A DNA stretch of 64,000 nt from Fragum whitleyi. Lineage: Eukaryota > Mollusca > Bivalvia > Cardiida > Cardiidae. The position numbers and the translations under genes were made by a program. The stretch is taken from NCBI GenBank assembly GCA_948146395.1, contig OX411543.1:26118026-26182025 (forward strand), in the 5' to 3' direction. Shown here one piece after another: positions 1 to 9,900 of the stretch (position 1 is its first letter; every line of letters begins with the position of its first letter). The notes under the pieces were generated by a model that saw only the letters and a list, made by a program, of their open reading frames with translations, had not been told where the DNA came from and made no database searches.

Positions 1-112
1 TCCGGTCTATAGTTTTCTAGAAATAGCGTAGAAATGAATGTCGGACGGAAGGATGGATGGACGGACATGGCAAAAACAATATCATCCCGATGATTTCATT
101 GGCGGGGGATAA
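1..112 (-). repeat. D-class repeat head, fragment
   Basis: Read on the minus strand this begins TTATCCCCCGCC and runs into CCGTCC/CCATCC tracts. That is the head layout of the D elements at 54261 and 55445. The element runs off the window edge, so only the head is visible. Confidence 0.5.
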
Positions 113-380
113 TTAAGCAGAATCTTTGCAGGGATGGTCCTTGGATGAAGCTCTTCCAAAGTTGTTAAAAGAATGTATTTCCATCATAAACTCCAATCGC
201 CAGGGAAATAGGAAGGCCAGTATTTGCCAAAATCTTGGCAAGAATTCTCTCCTCCTAAACTACTGGGCTAATGAAGCTGAAACATGGCAGGGCTGTTCCT
301 TGGGTGAAGCTCTACCAAAGTTGTTTAAAGAATTTAATTTCATCTAAAACTCTGGTTTCTGTAGAAGAAGAAAGGCAGAA
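113..380 (+). repeat. A-family core units, fragment
   Basis: About two degenerate units carry the A-family core words: CAGGGATG-TCCTTGG-TGAAGCTCT, CCAAAGTTGTTAAAAGAAT, CCTAAACTACTGGGC. Neither head nor tail is present. The small open frame here (126-347) is repeat sequence and not a gene. Confidence 0.65.
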
Positions 381-798
381 TGTGCCTCCATTTATGGTTA
401 TTTTACCAAGATTTTTATCTAGCATTACAAGGGTTAGGAAGTTTTAGCAATACAAAATAGCAAACCCTCTTTACTTTTTATTTTTAGGGTTCCATAATTT
501 GTGAAGAGATAAAGTCTTAAATCCCAGGCTCCTATAACTAATCATCAGGAGATGGTTAGTTATATTAGATAAATGGTAGTCAGGATATAAGGTAAGGGCC
601 ATTACTTTCACTTTTTACTGGGTCTCACACAAATGACAAAGGGTCAGTAGAAGGGAAAAAAATTAAACTCATCGCCCCCCACCCCCAACAAACTGACTGT
701 AGGACAGGAGAGCTTTAGGGATTGTGTGTAAATCTGTCTGTCAGCGTGTGCAGCCATCTAATAACTTTTTCTTGTTTATGTGATGAGGTCCGCACAAA
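381..798. other. no recognisable feature
   Basis: AT-rich sequence with a short C run near 676. I see no gene or repeat boundary in it. Confidence 0.5.
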
Positions 799-1044
799 TT
801 AACCCTTGTCATGCTGAATAAATTTTTGCTAAAATTTTCATCAAAATCAAAGGGCAAAAATCACTGAAATTATGAACTGTAGGTCAATCTCTATTCGAAA
901 AACTAAATCCATTGACAATTCTGGTTTGAAAGTGAGAAACAGGTGGTGTAGACAAACATCAGACTGCACATATGTGCAGGTTGATGTTTGTCTATATCTC
1001 CTACCAAAGCAGGAATATTCCGGATTCAGCATGACAAGGGTTAA
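799..1044 (-). mobile_element. C-family MITE, full copy (piggyBac-like ends)
   Basis: The copy is 246 bp and is bounded by TTAA at both ends. It has inverted termini TTAACCCTTGTCATGCTGAA and TTCAGCATGACAAGGGTTAA. Inside is a short imperfect palindrome around CAGACTGCACATATGTGCAGG. TTAA target sites with CCCTTG termini match what is known of piggyBac elements. No transposase is encoded. Orientation is opposite to the copies at 12826 and 42666. Confidence 0.85.
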
Positions 1045-1214
1045 CAGATTCTCTTGAAACTTTCAGAGGATGATTGTAGGGTCATCAGGAGCCCGCTCTC
1101 AAAAATTTGGATAATGTTTTACATGATAAGCAACTGTCCCTTTAATCCTACAATTACGCTGTGAGCGTTTCATGAGAATATTCTAATAATTGTGGCCTTT
1201 ATTGCTCAAGTTTA

Positions 1215-1505
1215 CATTAAGGAAGTGGATCCGTAATAGTCCTGCATCGTTTTGATGGTCTGTTTTCCTTTACAAAAGGGACATCATAATGACCTTACAA
1301 TTAACCTTTGTAAGTTGAAAGAGGATCTTAAGGTAGTGGACCCATAATAGTTCTGCAACATTTTGGAAGGAATAAACTTTAACAGTGTTAACGGAAGTTT
1401 CCAAATGATTTCTTTTATCATAATTTCAAATGAAACCTTGGTCAATATGTTGAAAGGTCATGAGTTCTGAAATGTTGAAGAACTATTACGGCACCACTAC
1501 CTTAA
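1215..1505. mobile_element. F-family foldback MITE (TTAA-flanked) with degenerate neighbour
   Basis: The clear copy is 1328-1505 (178 bp). It opens TTAAGGTAGTGGACCC and closes with the inverse GG.ACCACTACCTTAA, so the arms form a long inverted repeat. A decayed arm (AAGGAAGTGGATCCGTAATAG) begins near 1215. The TTAA ends are compatible with piggyBac or Kolobok-type targets. There is no coding capacity. Confidence 0.75.
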
Positions 1506-1654
1506 AATTGGTGCTCTTTATAACTAAAAAGAATGCATTAATGGACAGATTCTCAGACAGACGGGAAACACAGAATCACTATGGCTCTTCTGAACTTTAG
1601 TTTTTAGAGTTAAAAATTGTTTTAAAAAGCAATGTTGAACCCATTCAAACAAAC

Positions 1655-1740
1655 TAATAAACAAATCATGATATGCCTGAATAGGGTTTTACACTGCTTT
1701 TAACAATTTTAGTCATTAAAGGAGGCTGGAGCACATAACA
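1655..1740 (-). mobile_element. SINE tail, fragment
   Basis: On the minus strand this reads GTGCTCCAGCC, then AAAAGCAGTGTAAAACCC, then an AACAAAC-type tail. These are the 3' words of the SINE at 48296-48570. It appears to be the separated tail of the SINE whose head lies at 2540-2735. Confidence 0.55.
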
Positions 1741-2539
1741 ATGTATTCCAGACATGGGTATTCATAATCTTTAATTTAATTTATTATCAATACCCAATAA
1801 TCATACAATAATGGATTATGTAACATTTTTGTTAAAGTGGTTGAAGTTCAATCCCAGTGATGACATTTTATAAAATTAAAAAAGTAATATTTCTCTGCCA
1901 ATACATGAATATTTCAATTTTATTGGGATAAAATTTTCAACACATCAATATCTAATTACAATTTATCTTCTATAAGTTTTCTAATAATTTTGGGTTTAGA
2001 AAACTCAAAATCACTTTTAGTAATGAAGAACAATAGAGTAACCAAAATTCTTTTAACTTCCTGAACATGAAGGTCTGTGACATAAAGCTTAAATAATATT
2101 TTTTAAACTTTTTGCTTTGCTTTTTGCTTTGCTCTATAACTTGTTTTGTTTAAGAACATTTGAAATGTGGGTGTACATCCACAGCCATAAATATTGCCCC
2201 AGTTTTCAACCAAAATTTCATGAGAACAGGTCAAATCAAGCCGTTGGTTTTGTCATTATAAGAAAAGTCATGATAGGAAATCTCCTTCACACACTTAAGT
2301 AAATTTTGAAAAGCTTAAAGCAAAACTCTTTTTTGTCATTTTTAGAAAAGATCCATACAGTAAAATTATCCCCCCCCCCCCCCCCCAGTAATCATGATTA
2401 TTAATTGATTACTCCAATGAAATTAACAATTAGACATTGATTAATGACTGCATTTCGGTGTTATGATTATTAATTGATTAATAATCAATAGCTCAATAAT
2501 CATTAATTTAATTGATTACTTTTTCAAATAATCAACCCC
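1741..2539. other. AT-rich segment splitting a SINE; poly-C run
   Basis: About 800 bp lie between the two SINE parts. Positions 2370-2386 are 17 consecutive C. Positions 2393-2530 are rich in TAATTGATTAAT-type palindromes. No gene or terminal repeat is recognised. It may be an insertion into the SINE. Confidence 0.4.
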
Positions 2540-2735
2540 ATATCTGATGGATTCCTGGTATTTCTCACTACCATTACATCCTTTCCTCACCTTCAGCTGC
2601 TATCCCACACAGGTCTATGATAATCAACCCATTGGTTGGAGACAAATAGTCAAAAAGGATGAGTGCCACCATCAGGGATCGAACCTGGGACCTTTTGATT
2701 GATAAGCTGATGTGCTACCAACAAACAAATCATGA
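2540..2735 (-). mobile_element. tRNA-derived SINE, head and body
   Basis: The minus strand carries a tRNA-like 5' end with a B-box (GGTTCGATCCC, 2675-2685) and GTTGGTAGCAC upstream. Body words (GGTAGTGAGAAATACCAGGAATCC) follow. The same layout is seen at 48296. This is a SINE head and not a functional tRNA gene. Confidence 0.7.
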
Positions 2736-3076
2736 CAATGGTATCAATTTAATAGGCTATTTTAGTTGTCAACCTGCTCAAGCCACCAGAGTGTGACTAG
2801 ATAATATTATGGGGTTAAACCCAATAAATGTCAACCTTGAATGGCTGATACTATCTAGCACTTGAATAATACTTGTCACTTACAGTTCATGTTGTCAATA
2901 GAGCGTCTCCGGACCTCAAAATCCTCTTGTAAATGCTAATGTTCTTGTTTATGTAACTGAGCCCAAAACCATAACAGGAAATTCATGTGGTCATTAGCAT
3001 CGCTGATCTTTCCTAATGAAAATATGATGGATCAATAGAAAAACTAGTAGAAGGAGCCTTCACTCAAAAATCTCTC
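2736..3076. other. no recognisable feature
   Basis: Unique-looking AT-rich DNA upstream of gene 1. It may contain the gene 1 promoter or first exon, but no element can be defended. Confidence 0.4.
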
Positions 3077-3301
3077 TAAATCCTTGTTATGCTGAACCAA
3101 GAGTAATCGTGCTTGGGCAGAAGGAATAGACCAAGAACAGCCTGCAAATATGTGTTACAACTGATTTTCCTTCTCAAACCAGAGTTGAAAAATTCTATTT
3201 TCATAATAAATACTGACTTGCAATAAGTTTATTTACTGCCTGCAGCACTTGGATTTAAGAGTAATTTTGCATAGGAATTTATCTAGCATGACAAGGATTA
3301 A
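3077..3301 (+). mobile_element. C-family MITE, degenerate copy
   Basis: The left end (TAAATCCTTGTTATGCTGAAC) and right end (CTAGCATGACAAGGATTAA) match the C termini with several substitutions. It ends about 50 bp before a possible 3' splice site of gene 1. Confidence 0.65.
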
Positions 3302-3349
3302 ATTGTCTTGTATTGATGGTTGGATTAAATCACATCTTAATCTTGTTTC

Positions 3350-3351
3350 AG
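3350..3351 (+). promoter_or_regulatory. candidate 3' splice site, leader of gene 1
   Basis: The sequence CTTGTTTCAG ends here and resembles the acceptor before gene 2 (TTGTTGTTTCAG, 37327). Other candidates are TATTTCAG at 3712 and the stronger TTCTATTTTATAG at 3862. Which one is used decides whether the minisatellite at 3385-3715 is transcribed into the mature leader. Confidence 0.35.
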
Positions 3352-3384
3352 TCAATAACAGCTTTGCAATATTGGGATTCTGGT

Positions 3385-3715
3385 ATTGACAAAGACGACA
3401 CTGGTTGAGGTTTTGGTATGGACACAGACAACAATGGTTGAGGATTTTGGTGTAGACGAAGACAACTTTGGTTGTGATTTTTGTATGGGCACAGGCAACA
3501 CTGGTTGAGGTATTGGTATGGATAACGCTAATTGAGGTTTTTATATCGTTTTTATATCGGTAAAGACAACACTGGTTGAGGTTTTGGTATGGACACAGAC
3601 AAAACTGGTTGAGGTTTTGGTATGGACAAAGACAACACCGGTTGAGATTTTGGTATGGACACCTACAACACTGGTTGAGGTATTTGTAAAGACAAAGATA
3701 ACTTTATTTCAGGTA
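3385..3715 (+). repeat. 33 bp minisatellite upstream of gene 1
   Basis: About ten imperfect copies of a unit like CTGGTTGAGGTTTTGGTATG plus GACACAGACAACA occur here. Three measured spacings between unit starts (3402, 3435, 3469, 3502) are 33, 34 and 33 bp. One later unit is near 28 bp. A 33 bp unit is 11 codons, but the indels and stops argue against coding. It lies 230-550 bp before the gene 1 ATG. Confidence 0.8.
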
Positions 3716-3939
3716 TTGATACGGACTACAATGGTTCAGTTGATTTGAAAGCAAGATGATGATGTTGCAGTCCAAGTTTGTGTTAAACATTCTTGAAATT
3801 TATTGAGAGACTACACTAGGGGAGTGGATGCTGTTCATTGGAACATTATTTCTATTTTATAGAATAAGTCAAGAATCATATTTAAGGGCAGCCAGCCAAA
3901 ACCATTGCATATTGAACTGTCTAGGTCACAAGAAGTAAA

Positions 3940-6900
3940 ATGTCTGATTCTGTGGAAAATGGCCATCCAGAGCACATAGAAATGGCAGCTACTGAAGAGA
4001 AGGAACAACAAATACTAGATATGGAGAACTGTGATACACATGTGAGAGACAAACAATCAAGTGTAACAAAACAAATGTTCTTGTGTGATGAATGTGGAAA
4101 ACAATTCACTACCAAACATTGCTTGTCTGGCCACTTGAAGGCTCATAGTTTAAAAGGTCATAAGAGTTTAGTAAAGTGTCATAAATGTGATCAACTGTTT
4201 CTCAATCAAGCCTCTCTTGCTATGCATAACCGTGTGCATCTGGATCCATTCCGATGTGAGGTTTGTGGGAAGTGTTTCAAAAAGAAATCCAACCTTGATG
4301 GTCACAAATTAGTTCATGAAGGGAGACAACCCTATACTTGTGATACTTGTGGGGAAGAGTTTGCTTATAAAAGTCTTTTGAAATATCATTTAAAGGACCA
4401 TTCAGGGGAAAAATTATTTGAATGCAAGGTTTGTGGGAGAAAATTGAAAACAAAGGCAACTTTGAAAATGCATACTCAGTTGCATTCTAGTGATAGAAAT
4501 TTTAAATGTGTTTTTTGTTCTAAAACTTTCAAGCATAGTCATTTTCTTGTTTCTCACATAAAGACCCATACTAAGTTAATGCCAGTTACATGTTCATTAT
4601 GTTATGCATCATTTTCCTCCAAACCGTCTTTAAGAGCACATATGAGAAGACACCCTGAGCATATTGCTGAAAACCAGTGGAAATGTCTGAAGTGTGGGAT
4701 GATATTTGCAAGCAATGCTTCATTAATATCTCATTTGAGTAGTGATTCTCATTTAAGAAGAAGTCTTGGCTCTGTACAAAGTGACAAAACCCCTGGAAAT
4801 AAAGACACATATATTTGTAGCATATGTGGTAAAAACTTTGCATTTAAACGGTGTTTGAACAAACACATGAAGTATCATGAAGCCATGAGAACTTGGAAAT
4901 GTGAAATTTGTGATGAGATCTTTTTAAGCAGAACCCTTTTATCTACCCATAGAGTGGAAAGACATAAGGGTAAAAGATATAAATGTCAGTTTTGTGAGAA
5001 AACTTTTACTATAAGAAAAAGTTTGAACATTCATTACATGTTTCACATCAGTGAAAACACATGGAAATGTGTTATATGTGATCAAGTATTTTCAAGCTTA
5101 AGTTTATTAAATCGTCACAGGAGAGCAAGTCATAAAGTGAAATCAGGTAAACTCTTCAAATGTGACTTTTGTGATAAGGGTTTTACTACTGAAGGCCTTT
5201 TGACAACACATAATAAGGTACATATTGCAAAAAATACTTGGAAATGCTTGTCATGCTATTGTCTTTTTCCAGACATCGATACATTGAAGACTCATAAGAA
5301 ATGTTGCCAAAAAAGATGCAAATTTTGTGATGCAACTTTTCCAAGTAGGCAATCCTTCATATATCACAAAGAGATTCACATAGCTAAAGACTGTTGGAAA
5401 TGTTTGGTTTGTGGGGAAATTCTTCCTGACCAGAATTCTTTTTCCACTCATGAACATAAATGTAGAAGAAGAAAGTTCCACATTGGTCAAAACAAATGGA
5501 TGTGTCTTGTTTGTAGACAAATTTTTCCAAGCTTAAATCTATTACATTCTCACAGGAGGAAAAAACATAAGATTGGCAGATATAACCTCTTTAAATGTGG
5601 CTTTTGTCATAAAGGATTCATCAATGAAATCCAATTGAAACAGCACAAAAAGTTCCATACAGGAAAGAATACCTGGAAATGCTTGTCATGCTCCAGTCAG
5701 TTTTTAGACCATGATATGCTAAAGTCTCACACAGAGACTTGCCCTGAAAGATGTCCCAAATGCAACTTTTGTGATTTGACTTTTTCAGACAAGCAATCCT
5801 TAAGTAATCACCGTAAGATTCACATAGCTAAAGGTTGTTGGAAATGTTTGGTTTGTGATGAAATATTTCCAAACAGAAAATCTTATTTATTTCATGAGGT
5901 AAAATGCAAAGAAGCAGATATGTTGCATCTGGAAAAGAATTGGTGTGAATTTTGTGAAATGCCTGTTGGAAACATTGATGCTTTCTTTATTCATAAGCAA
6001 ATTCACATTGATAAAAACAGCTGGAAATGTTTGACATGCAGTAAGATATTATCTAGCGAAAGATCTTTGAAATATCACCAAAGTAAAAAATGTGGTAAAT
6101 GCCAAATTAAAAGAAGTAATGACATTACAGATCAAATGACAACCAGTCTTGATTGTAAGACATGTGGTTTCAAGATTGCAAAGAGTTATATGAAACGACA
6201 CAGCTTTTTGCATCGTGTCCAGGGAAAGCTTATCTTTCTTTGCCTTCAATGTGGAAAACGTTTTACTACCAAAAGGGCTCTTAAAAAACACTCTGTAACT
6301 CACAAGTGCAAGAAAGCATTTGATCTAAGATGTAAAAAATGTGGCTTGGTATTCACAACTAGATTAGGCTTAGTACATCATAAAAAAACTCACAGGGATA
6401 ACTTGCATTATAAATGTAATATTTTTAGGAATAAACTTATGCTCAGAACAAATTTAAACAAAGAGAAGAAAGGAGAATTTTTACGGTGCCAAGAGTGCTT
6501 TGCTAAATTCAGTTGTAAAATCTCTTTAACCTATCACAGCAGAACACATAACTATAGCTATAACTGTGAGGTATGCAGTGCAAAGTTTAATTCTAGCCAT
6601 TCATTGATAGCTCACAAAGATGATATGCATAAATTGACATACCAAAACAAATGCACCTACTGCTTTAAAATGTTTGAACACAAATTCTGCTATGAATCTC
6701 ACATGGCAGTTCACAACAAAAGGTATGCATGTAAATTATGCAATGCTCGATTTATGAGTAAACAAAAAATGATAAATCACATGAGATTCAATAAATTCAA
6801 ATGTCTTCTTTGTCAAAAAAAGTTTCATTTAAAGAAAAGTCTTGCAGCTCACAAAACTGTCCATGTTTCTGAATCAAGATGGAAGTGCAAAGATTGTAAT

Positions 6901-9900
6901 AATATTTTCCCAGATAAGAGATCATTGATTATCCATTACAATAATAAACATGGTATTTTGGGTAAACGCAAGAGAAAGAGGAAGAAGATATATCAACCTC
7001 AATGCGTTGGAGGCTGTATCATCCCATCTTATGAAGGAAAACACAACTATCATATTAGCCAAGCTGAAAACTATTCATGTCAAAGAAATAACAAAAGCCA
7101 CATAAAAATTACAAAAGACTCCACAAAAACAGTATGTTGTCTAGTATGTGGAGTCCATTTTAATTGTAGGATGTCACTACAGATACATAATGGTAGATGG
7201 CATGCAAAGTATTCATGCTATCACTGTAAACTTGAATTCAATACTGATAGTAAATCTTATAGGAGTCACATGCTGACTCATGAATTTAGCTGTGCCATTT
7301 GCTATATTTCCTTTAAAAAGTATAGTAAACTTGAAGAGCACTTAAAAGTACATGAACTTAAGAAGCATAAATGTCCACACTGTGGAAAATTATTTTATAA
7401 AATTGGGACATATTTGTGGCACATTCTCACTCATGAGAATCGTCAAGAAGTATGTAAATACTGCTATTGTACTTTTGAGGACCAGAAACAATTAGAATGC
7501 CATATTTCGGAGAAGCATGCTTCTATTTTCCGCATCGAAAGTTCATATTATTGTAAACATTGTGGAGAGTCATTTATCAGGTTACCTGATCTCCAAGACC
7601 ACTCTAAAGCCCACCATAATACAAATGAATGCATACATTTCAAGACAGAGTTTGATTCATATGAAGAATGGAAAGATACCATTGCTCTCTTTGCTAGGAA
7701 TAAGTCAGATGTGTTTTGTTTTTTATGTAGTGAAGTAATTAACCTTGAAATGGCTGCTGACTATTGCTTGTTAATTTCAAGTTCTCAAAAACCTCATAAA
7801 TGCAAGACATGTAACAAGCATTTCCTCCAGAAAAAAAGACTAATAGAACATTTTTATACTCATGGACACTGCCAGGGTGCAAAAGTCAATTCCAAAAAGC
7901 CCAAAGGAATCCTTGATATTGAGACTAGTCTTGATGTGGGACCTGCTGAAGTCTCCCCTACAAGTAGAAATGAGGATCTTCATCCAAAAGAAAAATCTTG
8001 CAAAATAAGTGCTGAAATATCTTTTTCTAATCTTGATAAAACATCAAGTGAAATCAATAACTTTCAAGGTACATGTATCTTGTCCAGTGGTAGGCCTTTG
8101 CAAAATAAGGTTCATATTCCAGTTGCTGATGCATTTGCATCTGAGGCTTGCTCTTCAAATGAAGGAAGCTGTCATGGTAATTTCAATGAAACATATATAA
8201 GGCCAAATCAAGTACGTTTTGATATGCCTGAAAATGTTGAAACTTCAGCATCAACATCCACAAGAGATCCAAGTGTTAAAAGCTGTTTTTCAACTGATGG
8301 GTCATCAGATGATTCAAACCAAACATCTGTAGCTTATAAAAAGAAATCTTTTATAAGCCTTCCTGAAAAAGGAAACCATCCCCAGGATATCAATAATGAA
8401 CCTAAATCTGAAGAACCAGAGTCTCAAACAGAGGCTGGTGTAACTGAGAAACCTGAAAAAAACCCATTATCACAAAAAAATGTGCATACCATAACCCAGA
8501 AAACACTTCGCATGATAATAGTTGGAAGAAACAGTAACAGTGTGAATAAACTTGCAAGGCGAATTTACTACTCTCAAAGTAGTGTTACAAATGTAACAAA
8601 TGCCAGCATGAATGAAAATGCAAATGCACATATAAGTCAAAATGATGCTTATACACATACAGAAAATAAGTTTAATCCTTATGACTTGATGGAAAAAACT
8701 GAAAAAAGTCAACATAATTCTTCAAGTCTCTGTAACACTTACCAGAATGAAGATACATCTCCCCCAGTGAGTGAATCAGATATTTGTCCAGAAAATAATC
8801 CAGAGAGGTCATTAAGTGTTTTAAATGCTGCTGTAAAATCAGAGTGTGAAGTTGAACCACATTCTGATGTAAATTCAAGTAGCCCCTTCTTCACTCAAAT
8901 AAACAACCAGTCTTTTGAGTCTCACGAAATCAAAATTGAAAATAATGCCTATCAGTTAGAAGATATCAAACCAGACCTACTGAGTGTTGCAGATGCAGTT
9001 CCAGAGAATATTGATATGAATCATGGAAATCAGTCTTCATTTAACAATCCAGTAGAAGACAGAAGATTTACAAAACATACAAGCATTGGAAGAAAGATTA
9101 ATCTTCTGAGTGATTCAGACAAAGCTACCAAGAGTAATGATTTGAGTCAGGAACATGTAACCCCATTTAACAATTCAGTAAAGGATGGTAGATTTGCTAA
9201 CCAAACATGTGGTATTGGAATGATTACACCAAGTCCACTTAGTATTTCGGACAAAGTTACAGGGAGTAATGATGTAAAGCAAGAACCTAGAAACCCATCT
9301 AATAAATCAGTTGAAAATGGTAGATTTACACATCAAACTTGCAATGTTAGGATGATTAAACAAAACCCTAAACAAAACCCTCTAAGTGATTCAGCCAAAG
9401 TTACTTACATAAATAATATGGGACACAATAATGTTACCCCAATAGATAATTCCATAGAACATGGTATATTTACGAAACAAACATGTAGTAAGAGAACCAC
9501 AACATCCTTAACTGATTCAGATAAAGTTTTGGAAAAAATTTATGTGAAACAAGAAGATCTCATTAAATTCATAACTTCAGACAAATTTACAAGGAATGAT
9601 GATTTGAAACAAGAATATATAACCACATTAAACAATAGGGTAAAAGATGGTACATTTGCAAATCAGACATGTAATGTTGAAATAATTACACCAAGCCTTA
9701 CTATTGATTCAGACACAGTTACTGAGAATAATTATGTAATACATGATCCCGTAGCATCAAATAGTACAGTAAAAGATGGTAGATTTACACAACATAAATC
9801 CAATGGTAAAATGAATACACCAAACCTACTGTTGGAATCAGACAAAGTAATCCAGAGTGTTGTTAAAAAAGAACCTGTAACCCCATTGTATAATGAGATA

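Noticed and set aside
2640..2720. tRNA gene on the minus strand
   Set aside because: Same SINE head type with SINE body attached.
8833..8844. Nuclear receptor or KRAB/BTB-type domain in the zinc-finger proteins
   Set aside because: I looked for SCAN, KRAB, BTB or SET-like motifs at the ends of both proteins and saw none.
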